This document shows, in pieces, positions 33,740 through 41,775 of a DNA stretch of 41,775 bases. The DNA is from Byssothecium circinans (lineage: Eukaryota > Ascomycota > Dothideomycetes > Pleosporales > Massarinaceae). The DNA is taken from contig ML977018.1 in the NCBI GenBank assembly GCA_010015675.1, positions 39,548 through 81,322 on the forward strand, in the 5' to 3' direction. The position numbers and the translations under genes are program-made. Position 1 is the first letter of the stretch, and every line of letters starts with the position of its first letter. The notes under the pieces are model-generated. The model saw only the letters and a program-made list of their open reading frames with translations. It was not told where the DNA came from and ran no database searches.

Positions 33740-34620
33740 TATAGATAGCTAGTCTTAGTATACACATAATATAAATTAACTTTCTGTCTACTTTTAAGCC
33801 CTACTTATCTATTAAAGGTAATACTCTTTACTAAAAATAAAATCTTCAATCTAGCCTTTAAATAGAGTAAGGAAAGTGAAACTTAGATTTTCGTTACACT
33901 CTACTAGTTATTAAATCAATAGTAATGAATACGCATTCGCTATAAGAAATACATAGCAATTTTCTAAGAAGTTTAACTGCTTTCGCACTTGTTCTTGAAT
34001 GTTTGCTAACGCTAAGTAACCTATACAGAGAAAATAACATTATTTAACTCATTAAATACCTTAGTAGTAGCTGCGATAGTTCCTTTAGGCTATTACGCGT
34101 CCTACTATATTAATTTAGGTCTGTAGGTTACTATTACGGCTATCATAGGTATAGACTAGTAAGAAGATAAGCTAGCTCTATATAATAAGTCTATTAAACG
34201 TAGCAATAGTCGTCTTATCATATTAGCGTTATAATAACCCTTTAGCATAGTTACAACATAATACATAGCTACTAATAGATTTCTTAATCTACTTATTACT
34301 AGCTAATGATATTTGCGACGTCCTAGATTAATAAATCCTTAGGCTGATTAGTATCCCATATCTAATAAACTACCTTATAGACATTTAGCATGCTTATACT
34401 AGTACCATAGAAAAGTATAGATAGATAAACATCCTTATTAACTATCATCATGCCTATGTGAAAGGAGTAGCGGCCCTTTAGAATACATGAAATGTATGCC
34501 TTACCTCTAGTTCTTTCCTAGCTTCTATCTATTACTAACTTTACGTACATCTCGCCTTACTAACGTATCTACGCCTGTATTTCTATTCCTTTAATTGCTA
34601 CTCCTATGTATATCCTATAC
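33740..34620 (-). pseudogene. Unidentified degraded gene
   Basis: On the minus strand a single frame stays readable for about 290 codons, with breaks only at TAG/TAA-type positions. Recognisable stretches are RTRGKAYISCILKGRYSFHI (about 34490), VNKDVYLSILFYGTSISMLN (about 34430), DLLI.DVANIIS (about 34330), ELSQLLLRYLMS (about 34060), SKHSRTSAKAVKLLRKLLCI (about 33980) and SECVFITIDLITSRV (about 33920). I do not recognise the family and see no catalytic motif. It lies on the same strand as the caspase and RBR relics between which it sits. Confidence 0.4.
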
Positions 34621-35490
34621 TAGAGGCTTTGTCATGATTTATGACTTTAACGTCTTTACACTTGCCCTACTATGCATCTTAGGTTTCTGCTAGCTTGCCC
34701 TTGTGCCCTCATGCCTTATAATACTAAATTTCCTTATCCTTTGTTTAGAACGCTGCTTACTAGGTTCTTATATAGCTATGTATCTAAGCTATAGTCTACT
34801 AAACGCAGCGGTAGCAGTAGTTTATCGCGACGTAGGTCCGCGAAAGCACTGCTTATTCAAGTGCGCTATCGCGTTGATGTTAGGATGTGAGCGCTCTTGC
34901 GAATGCTCATGCAGCCTGTCCAGTGGCGAAGTAGGACCTACTGATTTGCAAAGACCTCAGCATAAGAGGAGGCCACGATATTCCTAAGCAACTACTTAAT
35001 AGTATGATATGTAGCTATACATGGCGTTTTTGAGTGCAAGAGCGTTTCCTATATGGGTATTTAGCGAGCGCGGGCGTATGTTGCGGGGTACAAAAGAAGG
35101 GTGCAGCAATGTAAGCCGCACGGCATTGTTATGCATAGGCGATTTTAGCGTGCGGGCATTTACGCTACGGTTAAATTAGCCATGTGGATGAATCAACTGC
35201 ATAGAGAGTTCGCCCGTACGGGCAGACTATAGCGTAGGGGTGCTTAAGGCGTAGAGGCTAATAGGCCGTACTTCCTAACCTACTAATGTAGGACCTACCC
35301 TTTAGAGAGTACTACCTATATAAAGGTAGCCCGCCTAGGAACCTAGTCTATAGGAGCTTTAGTTACTATTCTAGACTATTATATTTAATTCTTAGTTTTA
35401 GTAAGAAATATTCTAATTATTGTTTAAAAAGTTTCTTCTTCTAAAATTAGGTTTTCAAAAGTGCAGATCTGAATGCTGAATGCTGAAACG
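34621..35490. other. Partly unmutated stretch with a TATA-like site
   Basis: 34800-35290 is clearly richer in GC and CpA than its surroundings. A plus-strand open frame at 34703-34987 shows no domain. At 35313 a TATATAAAGG element follows an inverted TAGGACCTAC-like motif also present near 34932. The layout could be a promoter or part of an LTR, but no second LTR copy is visible. Confidence 0.35.
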
Positions 35491-35585
35491 GAAAATAGAA
35501 ATAGAAAATGGAAAATAGAAATAGAAAATGGAAAATAGAAATAGAAAATGGAAAATAAAAAATAGAAAATAGAAAATAGAAAATG
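35491..35585. repeat. 20-bp AT-rich minisatellite
   Basis: Three exact 20-base units GAAAATAGAAATAGAAAATG (35491-35550) are followed by degenerate GAAAATAAAAAATAG-like copies to about 35585. Just before them GAATGCTGAATGCTGAA forms a short 8-base repeat. The array explains the Phe/Ser/Tyr-rich open frame on the minus strand (35424-35618), which is not a gene. Confidence 0.93.
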
Positions 35586-36169
35586 AAAAATAAGAAAGTA
35601 TTTATATAAGTACGACATTTATAAACAATATTTATAACTTATGATGTGAGCGTCTCTATGCTACGGTGCCAGTGCAACCTAAAAAGGTACTAAATAATAA
35701 ATTTACTTAATATATGTAAACCTTCTAGGATAGTATTAGTTCCTAATAGGCATAAAAAGAAAAATGTCTCTTACCTTATAAGCGTCGTCTACTTCGCGCT
35801 AGCCTAATAGAGTAAGTACACCCTTTTACTTCTATTAAACCCTACCTCATTCTACATAGATTTACTTGCAGTATTTAACTTATATATCTTTTGGCTATGA
35901 CCTTAATATTCAAATCCTGCGCTTTCAGATACATAGTAGTAGCGTCATATTATACATAAATCTTACGTATAGATTAGCTCTCTAATTCTCTGTTATAATC
36001 AATTGATACTAGTCATTACTATATAATAATAGTTTTATTTGCGACATTTAATTAATGAAACTAAGGCCGCCATCTAGTCTTCACTTAATAAGGTTATAAG
36101 TCATATAAAGCATACGCTAGCACTCATGTAAATTTAGTTTAGAGATTTTCTGCCAGTTGATTTACTAGC
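35586..36169. other. AT-rich DNA, no recognised gene
   Basis: A RIP-like stretch between the minisatellite and the end of the RBR relic. There are no assignable frames. Confidence 0.45.
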
Positions 36170-37260
36170 TCTAAACCTAGGGTTGCTCTTATAAGTAGTT
36201 TATTTTAGTTAATTATATTCTACCTAAATGATATTAGCAGCCACTTCTATAGGCTAAATTGCCGTCCTAGCGAATAGAGTCGTACGGGGCAAGGCAGAGC
36301 TAGCAAAATTCATACCTGTATCTTGTGCCTAAGCATGGATTAGCATAGCATTCTAATTCCTTTATAGAAACTTACATGTTATATAGTCGTATCCTCTATC
36401 CTTCTTAATATTCTAGCCGTATCCATATCTAGGACACTTCCTTGTGAGCTTACTAATAGCTTTAGTACTTACTACTTCTTGCATCTATTACTCTTCCTTC
36501 TATTCTACACGACGATTAAAATCATCATAAGTTTCTCCTTCGTGCCATTCTCTTTCATGGAATACGCATACGCGAAACCTATATTCTGTGCAAGAGAAAA
36601 TATTTTGTTTCAGCCCACTGTCGTGTATCTGTCTAGATCCGCAATCAGGTTCCAGGCACCAACGGAATTTTGGGTCGCGAGCGAGGACACTTAGGGTAAT
36701 ATAAGTATCATATCTATGGCTTATTAAAATCTTCCTATTTCTGCACGGAAACTACTTACTAGCTAAAGGTTGCTAGCGAAGCATACTGTTTTACCTTGGC
36801 GTGCTCTAGAGTAGTTTTGCACGCGGCTTCTAGACACTAAATCTTGCCCTTTGATTCTTTGACCTGCGTCGCAATCTATGTGGTGAAACATTAGGCACAT
36901 AGAATAAGACTATGTAAGCATTTTACTAAAATAGTAAAGCTTTGCAGCCTTTAGGTATACCTGCAAGCCACATACTTATGATAAGCTACCTTACTTAGGA
37001 TTTAAGTCTCTAGGCCGTCTAGGACTATAGGGTTACCCTAAGTACTAGGATTACTAGACTTTTTAACACGCTTTATTATTCTTTTAGAGGCTCCTAAAGA
37101 TAGACTAACTAGTAGTAAAGCTACTTCTCTTTTATCCTTATCTACTATAAACGTGCTAGTTACTTATAAGTCTAGATATGGAACGTACCTAGACCTCTTT
37201 ATTATCTTCTATCCTAGCTTATCTGAATTACCTATATGTGCATTTAGTGAAGGTTGTTAG
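36170..37260 (-). pseudogene. RBR (RING1-IBR-RING2) E3 ubiquitin ligase relic with introns
   Basis: Reading minus strand, a variable N-terminal part (KDKREVALLLVSLSLGASKR near 37100) precedes the end of RING1 (KCLHSLILCAQCFTTQIATQ near 36900, then KIQCLEAACKTTLEH). A short GTAAGT intron at about 36760-36721 joins to HRYDTYITLSVLARDPKFRW and CLEPDCGSRQIH of the IBR domain (36690-36610), followed by FSCTEYRFRVC..HEREWHEGETYDD. Then KCPRYGYGQNIKKDRGYDYIT starts RING2. A 47-bp intron (36375-36329, GTAAGT...CTAAT...TTAG) leads to TRYRYEFC.LCLAPYDSIR and DGNLAYRSGC (about 36325-36220). Several zinc ligands have become Tyr. RBR ligases transfer ubiquitin through a thioester intermediate on RING2. 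Mutation is lighter than in the neighbouring relics. Confidence 0.85.
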
Positions 37261-38040
37261 GCCTATAATAGCGTAGGACTAAGTTGGTTCTTCTTATCCT
37301 ATATTATTAGCACCTATTGAATAAGTATAGTGTAATAGTAGTATAGTAGATGATTTTTAATAGCGACTAATAAGTAGGATAGCTATCTAAAGATAAAGGA
37401 TGCGCTAGATTTATAGATTATCTATAGTACTAAAGCGCAGGTTAATAAAGAACCAAATATACTAGGCAAATTTAGAGCTATCTAATAACTATTAGCTATT
37501 AGTTATAGTATTGCATAACTTATAGCGTGCTTATACTTTACTAAAGTACTTTCTACTTTCTACTACTATAACTATACGAGTTACATAATAGTTATAGGCT
37601 TCCTTAGGTATGTTAATCTCTCTAATAGCAGGCATATACCTAATAGTGCATTAAAACTAACATATAAGCATTAATAAGATTTATAGCAGCTTTAAGCTAA
37701 ATCTAGCACTAACGTCTAAGGTAAACTATGATTTAACAACCTTAATTATAATTACTTCTACTATAGAGCCTCTAAAGCCTAGGAGATAATAATTATCATC
37801 CTACTTATCCCTTTACTCTAACACATGTTAGTGAGGTAGGGCTCTTGACTAGCTTAGTTAAACTTCAGCTAAATTAATAGGCTAAGGTTTGCGAAATCGC
37901 TAAAGTAAAGGAGTCTAGCCACGAGATCTTAGTAATAGCGCAAACTATATAAAAAGATTATAAATAACATTTCTATATGATTGTTAAATTTTAAGCATTA
38001 AGCCTTAATGTTGGAAAAAGCTTTTAGGGCTTGAAGGAAG
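37261..38040. other. AT-rich RIPed DNA, nothing recognised
   Basis: TA-rich with frequent stops. It may contain the N-terminal end of the RBR relic (weak minus-strand frame to about 37330), beyond which nothing is readable. Confidence 0.4.
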
Positions 38041-38410
38041 ATAGGTGGGTGTGCGGTTCAGAACTAGGTGATTTAGCGCTACAGGGAGGATAATTGCGAG
38101 GCGCTGCTGCGCACGCTAAGCGTAGTCTTCTTTGTTAGGCTTATCACGCTCGTTATGCTACCTATTACTGACACCGACCTGCTCTAGGTAGGCGTAATGG
38201 GCTCATCGCAATCAAGATAGGACTATTTAGAGGGACTGTGTTAGCGTGATCGCTCCATGGGGCAAGGGCATGCCAAGTTGCTGTATTAGCGGCGCTTGCG
38301 TGAACGCGAAGAGGCGGCTTTAGCGTCACTTTTAGGACTTACAAAGTCGCGTAGCCATGCGTTGATGCGCTCTATTATAGCGATGACGGAGGGTGAACGG
38401 AAGTAGAAGC
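38041..38410. other. GC-normal patch of unknown content
   Basis: About 370 bp whose composition resembles unmutated DNA, with abundant CpA, TpG and CpG, bordered on both sides by RIPed sequence. Both strands have partly open frames, but I recognise no protein or RNA. Confidence 0.45.
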
Positions 38411-39057
38411 GCTGCATGTTAAGCCAAATATGCAATATTATTATTGTTATAATTAGAGGAGTATGGAGCGATGCTAAAGCGCCTACTTTATAGCTAAGCT
38501 ATAGTTGCTATGTCCTAGCTATTGCTCACGCGATTATAGCATCTAATTAGATAGGGAAAAACGTCCACGCTAAGCTTATTATACCTTTCTGCTATAGACC
38601 TCTACACCTTAACTTTAGCTAAAATCATTCTCTAGACACGGTGGTCTAGATTTTTCAGACCTAAGGAGTGTAAGATTATAATGCTATACTATCTCCTTTT
38701 AATGCTAATAGTCCGCTTTAGTTTCCTAAGCTTATCTATATCATAAACCACACTATAAGCTTAAGCCATTTAGGCACTTAAAGCTAATAATAAGACTTTA
38801 CCTCTATAAGCACTAGACCTATAATGAATATAATAAGGATAAAAAGTACTAGAGTCTATAACTAGGATTTTCAATAGTACCTTATTAACTATAGTGTCTA
38901 TCTACATAGGTATAGTCATTTAGATAGCAGTATACTAGCGAAGGCAACAAATTAAAAGGATATTAATAAAATCTTAGAGCAACCTTAGCCTTCTCTTTTA
39001 CTATCTATGTTTAATAAAGAAGACTATAAAAAATTTGTGTAGGTAGATGTAGATACT
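38411..39057. other. AT-rich DNA before the Tc1-like element
   Basis: RIPed. No gene or repeat recognised. Confidence 0.45.
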
Positions 39058-40377
39058 ATACTACGCTAAAAGTCTGTTCATGTAAACATCTATGCACGCG
39101 CACCAAAATTACAACACTACTTTCAACACGCGATATCTTAGCTAAAAATGCGTTAATTTGGTCATGAAATATCTCAAAATCGTCGCTGTAATGCAGAGCT
39201 TACAACCCAGCAGTGAGATAGTATTATTTCAAAGTGTAAGGTGGGCGCGAGCACTAAAGAGCTAGCGAAGGAATTCAACTACATGGCATGCTATATATAG
39301 AAAACTATCGCCTAATTCAACGTAATAGGAATAAACAAGTCTCGCCCTCAGTCTAGACGTCCTAAGATACTATCATAAAGGTAGAAAAAGATAATCTATC
39401 ATGCTACATGAAAATACTTAAAGATCTAGTATAAACTACTATTACGTAAAGCATCTTATACCTACATCTCTCGCTATACTATAATACGTATCCTATATAG
39501 ATTTAGTCTATGGAACTTTAAGGCGAAGCATAAGCCTCGTATAGTACATGCTGTTGCCTAGGAGAGGTTATAGTTTAAGCGTAAATACTAAAGTTTTAAC
39601 TAGCAGCGTTAGCTATTTTAGTTCTTAGATAAAGTCTCTATTACTAAGTTAATTAATGGTAGTAATACCTAGGTATTTTGACTACTACATGAGAAATAGA
39701 GATACAAGATGATTGACGAGATAACGCTAGGTAGAAAACCTACAAAAATGTGTTAGGGGAGTATCTAGATTAATCGCTGTAGGCGCATACAAAGGATACT
39801 ACTCACTATCATGAATCACGACCCTAACGCTCGCTGCAATGGATATACCTTATAGAGCTATTACGACGCGCTTAATAGAGGTCTCCTACCAAACTATCGC
39901 AATAGAGATCTATATATGCAGGATAACGCACTGATTTATAAGGCGCAGGCAACGCGCGTGTAGTTGGCGTAGAAGGGTATTAATATTATTACCTTTCCTC
40001 GCTATTCTCTAGATCTTAACCCCATCGAATATATGTAGTATTACCTAAAGCGTATTCTTGAAAGAGACTTTCCTATTATAGATACCCTACTAGATACTAA
40101 AGAAGGATAGGCGTAATTTAAGGAGGTACTAAAGGTGTGTTAGCGCAAGATCCCTAATAGCTATATTAAGAACCTTATCCTAGGTATGCTAAAACGCCTA
40201 CGTGTTATACGCCTTGCGCGAGGATACCAGACGAAATATTAGAGCTCTGCGCATTGATTGATATACTTTTTATCTATATTGCATTTGATTTAGGTGAGAA
40301 ACTCATATAAATAGGATGTAGTGCAGATCATTAATAAATGCGGCAAGTGCTTGCGCAAACAGACTTTTAGCGCGTGA
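39058..40377 (+). mobile_element. Tc1-like DNA transposon (RIPed)
   Basis: The ends are inverted repeats: ACGCTAAAAGTCTGTTCATG from about 39063, and the complement of GCAAACAGACTTTTAGCGCG near 40353-40373, with TA close to both borders. Total length is about 1.32 kb with one transposase frame, typical of Tc1/mariner elements. The right repeat keeps CpA/TpG where the left has TpA, so the two ends differ in mutation load. Confidence 0.85.
39148..40256 (+). pseudogene. Tc1-type DD34E transposase relic
   Basis: The ATG at 39148 is followed by HEISQNRRCNAELTTQQ and a helix-turn-helix with ASTKELAKEFN (about 39255). The first catalytic Asp lies in FLDKVSITKL (about 39630). The segment DLYMQDNALIYKA (about 39915) carries the second Asp, and PRYSLDLNPIEYM (about 40000) the Glu. 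Counting from the D of QDN to the E of PIE gives 34 intervening residues, so DD34E. All three acidic residues survive, but about 20 TAG/TAA codons disrupt the frame. Length of about 370 codons fits the family. Confidence 0.87.
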
Positions 40378-41344
40378 TAGTACCTTAAAAGAGAAGCAAG
40401 TATTAAAGCTAGTAATCCCCTTTATTAAAGGTAGAATTAAAGATGCTAAATACTACTTAGGTGGAATACTATTTACCAACCTTGAGCCCCTACTATGGCG
40501 CTTACCTAGAATAGCTAAGTAGACAGGTTCGCACCAAACTTAGTAGCCTTATTATCCCTTCAACGCAGCATGACCTCCTTATAGCGCTAAACTTCTTTCT
40601 CGCAGCTAAAGGCCCTAATGGATTATTAGCAGTAGCTAGACGACAAGCATGTTACGATGGTGCATTAGGCGCATAAGGTATGGCAAGTCTAGAATTGTAT
40701 AGATAAAGAGAATTAGGTTATAGCACTACCTATATCATTTCATTAATCTACTATGGTGGCTAGCTCAAGATATATACTAGCCACCTTACGCAACTAGGCA
40801 GCATTAGAGGCTATTCTAAGTATCACATAACTCAAATTAATACCTAGGGAATGACTGGGAACACTAATACATTTCGACAAAGTGCAAGTGTGTACAGAAA
40901 TACGAGAGATTAGGTAAAAGAGTAGAGGGACAATATGATTAAGCAGGTAAATAAGAAAGCGGCTCTTGCAGAGACTAAGATAATAAGTGCTAATAAGGCA
41001 GACGCCAGCCCAGCGCTAAGTTTTATGACAGCTACGTTAGTGGACGAGTTATTCGCGACATACTATAGGCTAGGAAATTTCCTCTAAAGGATTAGAAAGA
41101 GTACTACTTCTACTCTAAAATAACTATAAAGTTAAGATTGAAGCTAAAAATGTGCTTAGTAAAACTCCTTAGAGGTTAAAAGCTTTTTTGAAACACTAGG
41201 TAGCATCTATAACTGTGTCTTTAATTGCACACGTGTTAGCAGATAGGACCTAGCAAGAATATCTATCTTAGTGCTTGTGGACTGCGTTTTATAGATTGCT
41301 GTTGATATCTAGCTAGCGTAAGTATCTATACTCTGACAATGCCG
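40378..41344. other. Decayed DNA with a weak plus-strand frame
   Basis: Around 40560-40860 a plus-strand frame with few stops reads MTSL..., LDDKHVTMVH, AHKVWQV and VIALPISFHQ-type segments. I do not recognise it. The rest has no readable content. Confidence 0.35.
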
Positions 41345-41628
41345 TCAGCATATTACGTGTTCTTTATTATAACGTTACTAGCAGGTACCCGCGAGGTGAA
41401 TTTTGGGCTTAGCTGTACTAGCTAGTTCTTAAAGAATATTCCGTAATTTACTATCACTATATCACGTATTCTTTATCATAACGTCAAACTAATCTATTAG
41501 GGTACTAGCCAGTATAGTATAAGGTAGATTTTATGCTTTGCTATACTAGCTAGTCCTAAAGAATATTCCGTAATTCACTACTACTATATCACGTTAACGT
41601 TAAACTAATCTATTAGGGTACTAAGCTA
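41345..41628. repeat. Tandem repeat of about 112-127 bp, about 2.5 units
   Basis: ATCACGT..TTTAT.ATAACGT motifs recur near 41349, 41461 and 41588. Each is followed by TACTAGCTAGT.CT.AAAGAA and ATTCCGTAATT.ACTA. The third unit is cut by the transposon end at about 41629. The units differ by a few substitutions and one block deletion. Confidence 0.75.
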
Positions 41629-41775
41629 GCTGACGGGGTTCCGGGACACCCGGGGTTCCGGGACACTGCTCAGAAATCAACACTTATCTCAACTCTCGTG
41701 ATTTCTCAACACCCAGCCACCAAAAATGGACAATCGTGAAGCAGCTATACAAGCAGCTATTAGAGATCTCAATGC
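41629..41775 (+). mobile_element. Left end of an unmutated pogo-type element, running off the window
   Basis: It starts at a CTAGC/TGACGGGG junction, with two direct copies of CGGGGTTCCGGGACAC (41634-41666), then a short GC-normal leader with CpA intact, then the transposase start. The abrupt change from RIPed to unmutated sequence marks the insertion point. The right end is outside the window, so length and integrity are unknown. Confidence 0.75.
41726..41775 (+). CDS. Pogo-type transposase, N-terminal 16 codons (partial)
   Basis: The ATG at 41726 reads MDNREAAIQAAIRDLN with no stop to the end of the window. The same N-terminal pattern (DPYEAAI.AAIS) begins the RIPed third-family transposase at 16955. 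The AAAAATGG context is favourable. The DNA-binding and DDE domains would lie beyond the window. Its unmutated state means either arrival after RIP of the neighbourhood or escape from it. Confidence 0.75.
   Translation, partial: MDNREAAIQAAIRDLN

Noticed and set aside
34703..34987. 94-codon plus-strand open frame as a gene
   Set aside because: It falls in a partly unmutated patch, but the peptide is a patchwork of hydrophobic and Cys/Arg-rich sequence with no recognisable domain, and the context gives no support.
35424..35618. 64-codon minus-strand Phe/Ser/Tyr-rich open frame
   Set aside because: It is produced by the 20-bp minisatellite.
36479..36694. 71-codon plus-strand open frame
   Set aside because: Antisense to the IBR domain of the RBR ligase relic, which explains its lack of stops.

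Overview
This window is filamentous-ascomycete genomic DNA. The one intact gene has short GT-AG introns and belongs to a fungal dynamin-related family. Almost everything else is AT-rich and full of TA dinucleotides, with CpA/TpG depleted and CpG largely kept, which is the footprint of repeat-induced point mutation (RIP). Old reading frames can still be followed through it because most breaks are TAG/TAA at former Trp or Gln codons. All pseudogene calls rest on reading these frames by eye; no search was run.

Layout. 1-8.5 kb is RIP-killed repeats: a terminal-repeat scar, a truncated Ty3/gypsy pol (minus strand), and two Fot1/pogo-type DNA transposons side by side. 8.5-12.46 kb is an island of normal-composition DNA with a complete five-exon gene (minus strand, 967 codons). 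Its product is a dynamin-like GTPase ending in an FG-repeat, nucleoporin-like tail. 12.46-16.72 kb is a pogo-type element with a second pogo-type element inserted in its transposase gene. 16.85-18.64 kb is a third pogo-type family. 18.9-22.1 kb is a wrecked DUF3435 (tyrosine-recombinase-like) gene, the family that includes Starship captains. It is split by an inverted-repeat element that contains the assembly gap (20356-20760).

22.8-37.3 kb is a RIP-decayed accessory region with relics of host-type genes: a TPR-CHAT protein with at least ten 45-residue repeats still in a 135-bp period, a membrane protein, a caspase-like (C14) protein, and an RBR (RING1-IBR-RING2) ubiquitin ligase. The first and third resemble cell-death or NLR-type proteins, and all lie minus strand. 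39.06-40.38 kb is a Tc1-like DD34E element. The last 150 bp is the unmutated left end of another pogo-type element running off the window.

Two themes tie the window together. RIP stops sharply at the dynamin island: in both flanking transposons the gene-side terminal repeat is unmutated while its partner is RIPed. Second, the group of cell-death-like relics lies beside a DUF3435 gene, which raises the possibility of a dead cargo-carrying mobile element.
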